From the NCBI GenBank assembly GCA_038502055.1, contig JAXRKN010000020.1, forward strand, positions 434,001-498,000: DNA of 64,000 bases, read 5' to 3'. This DNA comes from Tanytarsus gracilentus. Lineage: Eukaryota > Arthropoda > Insecta > Diptera > Chironomidae. The notes under the pieces are model-generated. The model saw only the letters and a program-made list of their open reading frames with translations. It did not search any database and had not been told where the DNA came from. Made by a program: the position numbers and the translations under genes. Positions 32,191-43,500 of the stretch are shown here, piece by piece (position 1 is the stretch's first letter; every line of letters starts with the position of its first letter).

Positions 32191-32728
32191 AATTAAAAAA
32201 GTGGAAAAGGACTAAAAACGCTAAAAAAATGTTTTCTTATATTTATATATTTTTTTCTATTATTTTTGTGCGGAAGAAAAAGAAAAGAAAGAGATGGAAG
32301 AGGAGAAAACAGATGGGAGGTGAATGTGAGTGTGTTGATGAGCCGGCGGATTTGAATTGTGGAAATACGTTAGAGATAAAATGGTGAAAAATTGATTTTT
32401 GTGTTTTATTTTGTTAATTAATTTTTTTTACAATTTCTTTGTTGAATATTTTTAGATTAAATTAAATTTAAAAATTATTTTGATATTTTTCTGAATTAAT
32501 TTATTTAAAATTTATCAATAAATTCTTGAAATATTTCACACTTCAGAAAAAGCTTTCAAGTCACTTCAACTAAGTGGATTTAAAAATTAGATTTAGATCA
32601 CTCGACAAAGTCAAGTGAGAGTTTTTCACTATAAAAACGTTTTGTTTTCTGAGATTTATCATCAGTAATTTGCTTCTTCATTAAACGACAACACAAAAGC
32701 TTTTAAATCACATTCAGCTGTCGTCAAA
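32191..32728 (+). promoter_or_regulatory. Divergent promoter region; trypsin TATA box and initiator
   Basis: TATAAAA at 32630-32636 and an arthropod initiator TCAGT at 32662-32666 lie about 30 bp apart, predicting a short 5' UTR for the trypsin gene at 32729. The MtnA side is TATA-less by eye. A purine-rich tract (gaagaaaaagaaaagaaag) sits at 32271-32290. Confidence 0.6.
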
Positions 32729-33773
32729 ATGTTTTCGTTAAATATTTTCATCATTTTTCTTCTAACTTCATCGACATTCGCGGTTCCGAGACTTTTCAAT
32801 CCTCTCGTTCGACTTCCAGATGTGAGAATTGTCGGCGGAAATGCGACAGTGATTGAAAAAGTTCCTTACATCGCTTCACTGCAACGATTTGGCTCGCATA
32901 TTTGTGGTTGCAACATCATCAGCAGCACTTTCGTTCTTACTGGTGAGATTTTGAAGGTTTAAATTTTTAATTTTAATTTTTTTAATTTTCTAGCTGCTCA
33001 CTGCACTTTCGGATCGTCAGGTAATTGTCAGGTAAATCATAATTTAGAATTTTTAACATTTAAACATTTTCCAGCAAATCAATTCAAAGTTCGTGTCGGC
33101 AGTTCACTCCACACATCTGGCGGTGAATTAATTTCCGTCAAAAGTATCAATCAACACCAAAAATTTGATTACAACGTAATTGATTTTGATTATTCAATTA
33201 TTGAGCTTTCGAGTCCGATCGAGTTTGACGACACGAAGCAGCCAATTGGACTTCCGAAGCAGAACGAGGAGATTAACGATGGCGAGATTGTGGTTACAAG
33301 TGGTTGGGGAAATACTTTGAGTGTCATTGAGTCGAGAGATCAATTGAGGACGGTCCAAGTGCCGATTGTTAATCAAAATTTGTGTGAAAAAGCTTACAAT
33401 GGATTTGGTCAAATTTCGCCGCGAATGATTTGTGCTGGATATCAAGAGGGCGGAAAGGACGCGTGTCAAGGGTGAGGGAAAAATTTGATGAATTTAAAAA
33501 ATATTTACTTAATATTATTTTAGTGATTCTGGCGGACCTTTGGCATATAATGAACAAAATGAGAAGGGAAGTGAAACTTCGGTCATTATTGGATTAACTT
33601 CATGGGTAAGAAGTTTTTAAAATTTTGAATTTTTTTAATGAATTTTTAAAATTTTGAATTTTATTACTAAAATTTTACAGGGTTACGGTTGTGCTAAGCC
33701 AAATTATCCTGGAGTGTATTCAAGAGTTGCTTACGTCGCTGATTGGATTCGAGAAGTCACTGGAATTATTTAA
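32729..33773 (+). CDS. Trypsin-like serine protease, secreted
   Basis: Five exons, 32729-32942, 32994-33020, 33075-33471, 33524-33605 and 33681-33773, give 270 residues. Signal peptide MFSLNIFIIFLLTSSTFA, a short propeptide, and the activation site RIVGG. The catalytic triad is intact: H74 in AAHC (carried by a 27-bp microexon), the Asp in FDYSIIEL, and S215 in GDSGGPL. An Asp six residues before the catalytic Ser (KDACQGDSGG) predicts trypsin specificity. No CLIP domain. Probably a digestive or extracellular protease; which of these cannot be told from sequence. Confidence 0.9.
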
Positions 33774-34208
33774 GCTTTTAATTCTGTAGTTAAATTTAAT
33801 CTTTTAAAAATAAAAATAAAAATTTAAAATTTTATACACTTTGAAATTTTTTCTTTATTTAGATTCAAAATCTTTTAAAAAAATTAACCTCAAAACTGGA
33901 GTGGAGACTGACACGAGAGCTTTTTTGAAAGTTCTCAACACAGCTTTGAAAATAAAAATACCGTTACAAAAATTTTAAAAATAATTCACGATTTAATTAA
34001 GTTTTCCAACTAAATCTTTCGTCATTGACTTACGACAAAATCATAAATTTAATTAAAACCATAATATTACACATTTTACAATTTTTAAATGCATTAGAAA
34101 AGAGAAATTAAGCTTAAGGCAGGGTGATTATGACCGAGTAAAAATTCACATTCAAAATCTGAAGTTTAACTGCCAAAAATCGTCGTGTCATCGATCTTAA
34201 AAACACCC
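33774..34208. other. Convergent spacer, trypsin and second LRR gene
   Basis: 3' flanks with AATAAA near 33809; a short stretch ggagtggagactgacacgag is GC-richer, but no feature is recognised. Confidence 0.5.
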
Positions 34209-35404
34209 TCAAACGTCTCCAGTGCAATTGGCTATGACGTCATCTCTAAAGTCATCACCGAACGCCTCCAAAAAGTAGCCTTTACCCAACCAAAATCCAT
34301 ACTGTTGATCGACGCATTTATTTCCCCTCAAATCAACTTCCTTCAGCGCTTTTAAGTCATCGAAAATTTTCTCGTTCAAAATTGAAATTTGATTTTTTTG
34401 AAGTTGAATTTTTTCCAGCTTTAAATTATTCGAAAATTGTCCATCGTTAAGTGTTTTGAGTTGATTTCGATTCATGAGGAGAAATTTGAGGTTAATCAAG
34501 CCTTCGAAAACTTCCGGATAGAGCGAGGTGAGTTGATTTCCTTCAAGCCACAACCACTCGAGCTTTGCTAAATTTTTAAATGAATTTTCGTGAATCCAGC
34601 GGATTTTGTTGTCGTCGAGATTTAGCATTTCGAGGGATTTTAAATCACCAAAGACGTCGATGGCGATAGCTTCAATTTTATTGTCGTTAAGGCGAAGAAT
34701 TCTCAACTCTTTCAAATTATTAAAGTTCTCTTTAGCGACGGATTTAATTGAACAGTCGAAAGCGTTGAATGCGATGATTTTTGGGTAAACTTTTGAGACC
34801 TAAAATAAAGTTTTTGTGTGGGTTAAAATTTTATTAAAAATCACTTTGATAAATTTTGTGATAGTCAATTATAAAAACCACAAACCTGGAGCGGCAAAAA
34901 TTGAATTTTTCGATTTCCGCTGATGCCAAAAACTTGAATTGATTCATCGCGATCGCCGGTTAAGATGAAGTTTGGTGTGTCGATTGTTTTGTCCTTTAAT
35001 GCATCGACAAATGTTGGATTTGCGTTGGATCTTTTGGCTTTAATCAGAGTTCGAGTGAAAAAATTATAATTTAAGTTTTTGGTTAGAAAAAATTAAAAAT
35101 TTAATAAAATTAATTTAAAAAAATTTCAAAAATATTTTTTTTTAAAGTAAAATTTATTTCAAAATTTTTTTTACAGTAATTTTCAAAAAAAAAAACTTAA
35201 AATTTAAAATTTTTTTATTTTTCAGATTTTACAGTTTTAAAAAATCTCTCTTTAAATTTAATTTCCTCAAATTTTATTTTATTTTTCAATTTTTTAACAC
35301 TCACAAAAATCATGATCGTTGCAATTTTGTGAAAGTTTTATTCCTTGTGAAGCAGCAAATGTTAGCGATTGTGTAAATATCAGCAAAACAACACAAAACT
35401 TCAT
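34209..35404 (-). CDS. Secreted leucine-rich-repeat protein
   Basis: Three exons, 35305-35404, 34886-35037 and 34209-34799, give 280 residues. Signal peptide MKFCVVLLIFTQSLTFAASQ. A cysteine-containing N-terminal cap leads into about six LRRs with the pattern LxxLxLxxNxI (LRILRLNDNKIEAI, LEMLNLDDNKIRWI, LEWLWLEGNQLTSL, LKEVDLRGNKC), followed by a C-terminal Cys cap. There is no transmembrane segment. Similar in size and plan to the LRR gene at 29773-30549 but not a close copy. Function unknown; likely extracellular binding. Confidence 0.82.
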
Positions 35405-35806
35405 TTTCAATTCAACTTTAGTTTGAGAACAAAAATGTTAATGAATGAAATTTTTAGTAATTTTAAATTTCAAGTTAGTTTAAATGGACTAAAAATTAAT
35501 ATTATATTTTTTTGCAAGCCTTTAATACTGATGAAAAAAATAAAAACGACATTCAACAAATAATTTTTCATTCTTCTTTTGCTATTTATTCTTGAAGATT
35601 TTTTCTTGATCTCTTTTGCGAAATTTCTTCAAATGTCTTCACACGATTTTTTCGCTGTTGAACGGTTTTAAGTTTTCTAAATTTTTAATTTTTATAAACT
35701 TTTATGATTTCTAATTTTTATAAACTTTTATAATTTTTATAATTTTTTCTAATTTTTACAAACTTTTATTTAATTTTTATATTTTTATTTAATCAAGTTA
35801 AAAAGT
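35405..35806. other. Spacer upstream of the second LRR gene
   Basis: AT-rich. 35690-35790 is a low-complexity stretch of ttttataaactttta repeats. No exon seen. Confidence 0.5.
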
Positions 35807-36850
35807 TTAATTTTTATGAGTCAATTGATGTCTTTTCAAATTAGTTTTCGTGATTGTCGAATATTCACATTTTTCACATTTAAACCAAGTTAGTTGATCT
35901 TTCGGTCCGTGATATCTTTTGATATGATTTTTAAGGCGATACGAATTGCATAAAACTTTCCCGCATATTTTACAAGTTAATTCTTCCGGATTTTCATGAA
36001 GCTTCGAATGTCTTTTAAGTTCGAAATTTGAAGAAAAAACTTTACCGCATTCTTCACACTTAATTTTCTTTTCGTGCAATGCGAGATGATATTTTAAATA
36101 TCTTTTGCCTTTGAATGTTTTCGAACAAATTTCGCATTTTGATTGAAGATTCTCATGAACTTCTTTCATATGTCTGGCGTAAAAGTGAGGTTTGATGTCT
36201 TTCTTACAAATTTTACATGGAATAAATCGATGGGTTCGCATGTGAGCCGCGAGATAAGTTTTAACATTGAATTTTTTCGCACAATAATCGCACTCGAATT
36301 TACAATTTTTACTTAAATGAAATTCCAAAAGGTGCTTCGCAAAGTTTGACTTATCTTTGAAGAAGTTTCCGCAATAATCGCACTCGAAAATTTCCCTCTC
36401 AAAGTTTGAGCTGTGAAAGATTTTCATGTGACGTCGCCAGTAAACGATTCCCCCAAATATTTTATTGCAAATTTTACAAATTCTGCATTGGTGAACGTCA
36501 AAATATTTTTTGACTTTAAAAACAACTTTGCAGGTTTCGCACTTGAGATCTTTGTGCTTGTCCAATTTGTGAATTGCCATTTCTTCGCTCGTCGTGCACA
36601 TTCTGTTGCAATAGTCGCACTTTATCATTTTTGGCGCTGTTTGAATCTCAAGTTTGATCTTTTTAGGTTTCGGCATTTCTTCGGTGAGAGTGAAAATAAA
36701 TTTTTCCTTTTCTTTCTTCACGTTTTCTGTTTTAATTTCAAATTTTTCTTCTTTGTCATTTGAAATTTCTTTGGGTTCACTTTTGATATTTAATTCAAAA
36801 TTTTCTTCTGTCTCTTTTTTTATTTCTTGAAAAATATTTTTTACTTCCAT
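35807..36850 (-). CDS. C2H2 zinc-finger protein with ten fingers
   Basis: Single exon, 347 residues. A charged N-terminus (~80 residues, with SUMO-type LNIKSEPKE) is followed by about ten fingers: CDYCNRMC, an atypical one at CETCKVVF, CKICNKIF, CDYCGNFF, CDYCAKKF, CKICKKDI, CEICSKTF, CEECGKVF, CKICGKVL and CEKCEYST. No ZAD domain. Probably a nuclear DNA-binding protein; targets unknown. A promoter is suggested on the minus strand by TATAAG (36928-36923) and TCAGTC (36904-36899). Confidence 0.88.
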   Translation of the reverse strand: MEVKNIFQEIKKETEENFELNIKSEPKEISNDKEEKFEIKTENVKKEKEKFIFTLTEEMPKPKKIKLEIQTAPKMIKCDYCNRMCTTSEEMAIHKLDKHKDLKCETCKVVFKVKKYFDVHQCRICKICNKIFGGIVYWRRHMKIFHSSNFEREIFECDYCGNFFKDKSNFAKHLLEFHLSKNCKFECDYCAKKFNVKTYLAAHMRTHRFIPCKICKKDIKPHFYARHMKEVHENLQSKCEICSKTFKGKRYLKYHLALHEKKIKCEECGKVFSSNFELKRHSKLHENPEELTCKICGKVLCNSYRLKNHIKRYHGPKDQLTWFKCEKCEYSTITKTNLKRHQLTHKN

Positions 36851-37568
36851 TGTTGAAAATTATTTTTTGGTGACTTAACTCGTTGAATGGTGGATGAAGA
36901 CTGAAGTGTTTTATTTATTGAACTTATAGATGAGAATTTTTATTGCTTTCGTTTAGCAAAATAAAAAACTCGAGATTATTTTACCTGTTTTTATTTTATG
37001 GATAAAACTTTACCTGAATTTTAAATGCTGGGTTAAGATTTTTTCCACATTTATCTTTTGTTTAAATAATTATTTTTATTAACAATTTAATTATCTTTTT
37101 CTCTTCAATAAAAAAATTAAATTCAAGAAAGAAACACTTCAGATTTTTTATGGGGAAAAATTTTGATTTCCTAAATTTTTCTTAAATCTTTTTTTATTTT
37201 CAATTAATATTTTCGCCAAGTTGAAAACAAACTCAAATTTTTTTGGATTATTTTCATTTTCTATCGCAATTTTTAAAACATCCTGCTTTAGAAAATTTTT
37301 CGCACGAAAAATTATTTTTATTTTCAATGTTTTGAGAAATTTTTATTCAAAAAAATTTAAGGGGATGTCAGCTGAATCGCCATCGTTGGCGATACGAAAT
37401 TTTTTAGGCGATTCGCGTTTTTTTAGAGATGCAAAAAAAATTTGATTGCCAGAACGTTATGAATACCTGAAGTATTAATTATAAACATGAAAAAAATATG
37501 AAACGACGAATTTTATTCATTTATTCTTTCAAAAAATTCATACGATACTTTGAAATTCATGAAACCAA
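36851..37568. other. Spacer between C2H2 gene and NACHT gene B
   Basis: Contains the C2H2 promoter at its left edge and, near 37375-37425, two short inverted repeats built from tcgccatcgttggcga and ggcgattcgcg. AATAAA signals on the minus strand near 37520 fit the 3' end of the NACHT gene. Confidence 0.5.
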
Positions 37569-40500
37569 TCAAATATTTGTGCAACTAATATAATTCTTCA
37601 AAATATGGTCCCTAAAAAAATTAGAAGTGTCTTCTGAATTTGCAAATTCAGTGGCAAGATCTAAAAAATTTTCACCATCTTCATCAACTTCACTTAAAAG
37701 ATCAATCATTTCATCTCGGCTAAAATTTTCCTCAAAATTTTTCCACACAAATTCAAACGCGTCGCTATTTTCATTTACTGCAATCAAACTCAGTAAATTT
37801 TTCTCTTTAAATCCTTTTGTTGTCCTTAAAAGATTTTTCATTTCATTCTCACCGAAAATTTCTAAAATTTTCTCAAATAAAAATTCTAAATTTGGTTTTG
37901 GCGCAAAACATGCGGCAAAAGTTATCAAATTGAAATTTATTAAATTTTTCTCTAAAATTAAAATTTTTAATTCTTCTTCATTTTCACAAAAACTTTTCGT
38001 CAAATTGAAAACAAAATGAAAAATTTTAGGATTATTTATTGTCGAATTTTGCAAAATATTTTGATGAAAATTTCCTTTTTGCATGAAAAATTCTTTTATA
38101 TTTTCAACATTTTCAGAAATTTTTAGCCACAAAAATTTAAAAATTTCTTCTGATTTTATATTTACAGCAGCAAAAAGTAAAATGTTATCACCATTTTCAT
38201 CTTTTTCATTTAAAAGTTCAAAAATTTCTTCTCGAGTTAAATTTTCCTCAAAAATTTTCCACAAAAATTCAATCGAGTTTTTATTATTATTCATTGCAGC
38301 TGAACTCAATAAATTCAACTCATTGAATTCTCTTTTGGTCCTCAAAAGATTTTTCATCTCATTTTCGCCAAAAATTTCCAAAATTTCCTCAAATAGAAAT
38401 TCTAAATTTGATTTTGATGCAAAACTTGCGGCCAAAGTTATCAAATTTTGATTTTCTGAATTTTTCTCTAAAATAAAATTTTTTAATTCTTCTTCTGACA
38501 GATTTTCTCTTAATTTCTTAAATGCAAATTCGAACATCGCAACTGAACCAAATTTAGTGAGAAAATGAAGAAAATTTTCACCTCTATCATCGCATTCGTA
38601 AAAGAAATCTTTAAAGTCGAAAAATTGACAAAAAATATTTTCGAAAATGAAGAGAAAAGTATTTTCATTTGAGTGAATGATTGAAGCGAGCAAAATGTTT
38701 ACGCCCTGAAATCCTTTAAGTTTTAAAAAAATTCTCAATTTTTCTTCATCCAGAAAATAATTTTTAATTTTCAGCCACAAAAATTCAAAAATATTTTTAG
38801 ATTTTACAAATCGAGCGGCAATAAGTAAAATGTTCTCACCATTTTCATCTTTCTCATTTAAAAGTTCAAAAATTTCTTCTCGAGTTAAATTTTCCTCAAA
38901 AGTTTTCCACAAAAATTCAATCGAGTCTTTATTATCATTTTCACTTGCAGCTAAACTCAGTAAATTTCTTTCTATAGATCCTTTTGTTGTCCTTAAAAGA
39001 TTTTTCATTTCATTCTCACCGAAAATTTCTAAAATTTTCTCAAATAAAAATTCTAAATTTAATTTTGGCGCAAAACCTGCGGCAAAGCTTATCAAATTTA
39101 AATTTATTGAATTTTTCTCTAAAATTAAAATTTTTAATTCTTTCTCATTTTCACAAAAACTTTTCGCCAAATTGAAAACAAAAGGAAAAACTTTTGGATC
39201 ATTTCTATTTCTTGTCGATTTATGTAAAACATTTTGATCAAAATGTCCTTTTTGCATGAAAAATTCTTTTTTATTTTCAACATTTTCAGAAATTTTTAGC
39301 CACAAAAAGCCAAAAATTTCTTCTGATATTGTAACTTGAGCAGCATGATGTAAAATATTATCACCAATTTCATCTTTTTCATATAAAAGTTCACAAATTT
39401 CTTCTCGACTCAAATTTTCCTCAAAAGTTTTCCACAAAAATTCAATCGAGTCTTTATTTTTGTTATTACTTGCAGCTAAACTCAGTAAATTTCTTTGGTT
39501 TAATACCCCTGTTGTCCTTAAAAGATTTTTCATCTCATTTTCGCCAAAAATCTCCAAAATTTCCTCAAATAGAAATTCTAAATTTGATTTTGATGCAGAA
39601 TTTGCAGCAAAAGTTATCATATTTAAATTTTCTGAATTTTCCTCTAAAATTAAATTTTTTATTTCTTTCTCGTTTTCACAAAAACTTTTCGCCAAGTTGA
39701 AAACAAAAGGAAAAATTTTAGGATTATTTATTGTCGAATTTTGCAAAATATTTTTATCAAAATTTCCTTTTTGCATGAAAAATTCTTTTATATTTTCCAC
39801 ATTTTCACAAATTTTCTGCCACAAAAATTTAAAAATTTCTTCTGATTTTATATTTACAACAGCAAAATGTAAAATGTTGTTACCATTTTCATCTTTTTCA
39901 TTTAAAAGTTCAAAAATTTCTTCTCGAGTTAAATTTTCCTCAAAAGTTTTCCACACAAATTCAATCGAGTTTTTATGTTTATTTTGACTTGCAGCCGAAC
40001 GCAATAAATCCATCTCTTTGAATCCTTTTGTGGTCCTCAAAAGATTTTTCATCTCATTTTCGCCAAAAATTTCCAAAATTTCCTCAAATAAAAATTCTAA
40101 ATTTGATCTTGATGCAAAACTTGCGGCAAAAGTTATCAAATTTATATTTTGTGAATTTCTCTCTAAAATTAAATTTTTTACCTCTTTTTCATTTTCACAA
40201 AAACTTATCGCCAATTTGAAAACAAACTGAAAATTTTTTGGATAATTATTATTATTTGCCGAACTTTGCAAAATATTTTGACCAATATTTCCTTTTTGCA
40301 TGAAAAATTCTTTTTTATTTTCAACAATTTCAGAAATTTTTAGCCACAAAAATTTAAAAATTTCTTCTGATTTTGTAATTTGAGCAGCATAATGTAAAAT
40401 ATTGTGACCATTTTCATCTTTTTCATTAATTAATTCTCGAAGTTCTTTTTTATTAAAAAGTTGAAAAATAAAATGTAAAATTAATTTTGAAAATTTTTCA

Positions 40501-43500
40501 TCATGAAAAGCTGCTGAATGCAAAATATTCCAACCAAATACATTTTTAATTTTAACTAATTCTTTTTGCTTTTTTTCTTTAAGTTTTTTTGAAACAAAAT
40601 CAAAAATTTTTTCAAGTTTATCAAAATTTTTATCATATTTTAAAATGCAGAAATCTAAAAAAGTTTGCTGACTTTTATTTGTCTTGAAAATAATTTTTTC
40701 TAATTTTTCTTCTCTTAAAAATTTTTCACTAAATAAATTAAAAATTTCACTTTTAACTTTGTCGTATGTCATTAAATGTAAAATTGTGTTTCCGTCAGTG
40801 TCAGCTCGAAGCGAAAATTCATCAAAAACTTTTTCACCATAAAACTCAAAAATTTCGTTTGAAATTTTCTCAAAGTTTTCGACATTTTTTAAATTCGGTA
40901 AAATTTCCATGAAAATTGTTTTCTTTAATTTTTCATCTTCAGTCTCAAAAAGATTTTTATAAATTTCAATTTTAGAAATTTTCACTCGATTAAAAATTAT
41001 CTCAAAAATATTTAAATGTCCTTCTTGAGCAATAAATCGAAAAGTTGAAAATTCAACGATTTTAATGAAATAATCAAAAAATTTATTCCCATCTAAATTT
41101 TCAAGCATTTCATCTAAAAACATGCGAGTGATTTTAAAATTTTCTTCACTCAAAATTTTATTATAAAGTTCAAGCTGAAATTGGTTTGGTTTCTTTGACT
41201 TTTTTATAATCTGAATCATGACTTTTGCGACTAAAAATTCAGCATAAGTTTCGTGATTAAATTGAACTTTTAGATCTTTTTCATATTTTACGATTCCACC
41301 GCGTGAAATTTCTTCCAACGTCCATTCGTCTTCGTCGTAATTTAAATTTAAATTTTCAGCTAAATCTTCATCAAAAAGATGAACAATCGCCAAATGCTGA
41401 TGGACATTTAAAATGCTGTCAGATTTATTTAAATTTTCTTCAACTTTTTCTGGGAATTTTGAATTTAAAATTTTAAAATTTGCTCCGATAATTAAATTTT
41501 CGTACACAATCGAAATTTTGAGAATTTCAATTTTTTCTGTAAAATTTTCATTAATTTCATTTTTAAAATAATCTGCGAGTCCTTCAACAATTAAAGGAAG
41601 ACCAATGACGCTCGGATTTGATAAAATCATCTCAGAAATTTTATTAACCAATTTTTCCGCGCATTCTTCAATAATTTTTTCACTTTTACGAGAAGGTTTC
41701 CAAATTTCTTTTAAAAATTTAATTTGTTCACTTTCGTCTAAAATTTTGAGTCTGTGAGCTAAAACTTCGAGTCCACTTTCGAGGTCATGCTCTAAGTGTG
41801 TTCGAGTCGTGATCCAAATTTGATTTTTTTCTTGTGCTTTAAAGAGTTTGAAAAGTTTTAAAGTTTCTTCTTTGCACTTTGGTGAAATTTCATCGAAAGC
41901 ATCGAAAAGAATTTTCACTTCACCTTTTGCGAATTTTTGAGTGAAAATTTCAGTCTCGAGTGGATTGAGATTTAAAATTTTAATCATAAAATCTAAAAAA
42001 CTTTCACCAACGCCTTTAGAAAGTTCTTCAACGTGGTTTTTAAGACTTATAAAAATTATCCAATGATCGGGAAATTTAACGAGTAAAATTTCATAAAATT
42101 TCCACAGCGCAGAAGTTTTTCCGCTTCCCGCCATGTCAGAAAGTAACACAATTAAATTATACAAAACGCTTTCCATAAACGAATCGAACTGAAATTCTTG
42201 ATATTTAAATTTTTCGCTCATTTTTTTAACTTTTTTAACTTTTCGCAGTGTGGAACCAAAATTAAAATCGTTTTCCACAAAATTTTCGTTCACAATTTTT
42301 TTCTTCTTTTCAATTTTACGCGGAATAAAATTTTTTAATAATTTTGAAACTCCGCAATTAATTTTAATTTCTTCACTTTGGCATAGAAGCTCAAAAATTT
42401 CATCTCGAATTTCATTTGAAAGCTTGAAAAAGTTTGAAAGTTGAAGTGAAATATTTTGAAATTTTATTTCACTTTCCAAAATATTTTTTTGCGACTCTGA
42501 ACTCAAATTTTTCCACTGAAATTTAAAACTTGAACTCGGTAAAGAAGTTTTTTGAACTAAATCTTGAGAATTTTCTTCACTGCAGATCAAGTAAATTTTT
42601 TGTCTACATTTTGAGTCCAAAAAATCCGTTAAAAGTTCAAAATCCTCGTTGACTTGAATGAAAATTTTTTCAACTGAGGATTTTTCACATAAAATTTTAA
42701 ATTCTTCATTTTCAACATTTTTATCGCTTAAGAAAATATTTTTCACTTTCAACTCGACGTGATTTTCAGAATTATTTAAAATTTCCTTGATTATTTGTGA
42801 AAAAATTAATTGAGGAATTTTTGAGGTTAAAATAATTTTGTTGTGAGGCAAATTTAAAATTTTTGGCTCAAATAATTCAGAAATTTGCAATTTAGATTCT
42901 TTAATATTTTCAATTAAACCAAAATCGTTGTTGAGTTTAATTGATTTGTAAATTTTCGGGAGTCTAAGAAATTTTAAAATAAAAACTTCATTAAAAGTAA
43001 AAAGATCTGAATAAATACTTTTGAGTCCTTTAACTTTTTGAGTGTTCAAATATTTTGCAAGCATGTGGTTGACTCGCACAGCAAGTTCAGCTTTGTGTAG
43101 ATAATCACTTTCATAACACTCAAAAACCCACCGAACTATAGGTTCAACATTATCTGAATTTTCATTAAATTTTCTCTTTTCATTTTCAACAATTTGAGTC
43201 CAAATATTTTCACAAACTTCATCACCCTCACAAAATGGTAAGCAATCATTTTCAAAAAGTAAAAAATAAACAAAATGACTCAGTTCGTGGACGAAAGTTC
43301 CGTAACGTGATTCTTTATCGACATCTCGACCGACGTAAAGTAAATTCCTATTAAAAAATGCCAAACCCATTGTGTGTTCGTCATAGTTTGGATCTAAAGT
43401 TTTAACACTCGCAGTTTTAAAGTCAAAAACAATTTTAACATCACTTTCAGCTGTGAACTCTAAAAGTGGCTTTAAATCTTCATCTTTACTCAAATCTTGA

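Noticed and set aside
37627..40230. Several plus-strand frames of 60-175 residues
   Set aside because: Antisense shadows of the repetitive AT-rich NACHT gene B; they mirror its block repeats and have no start context or domain.
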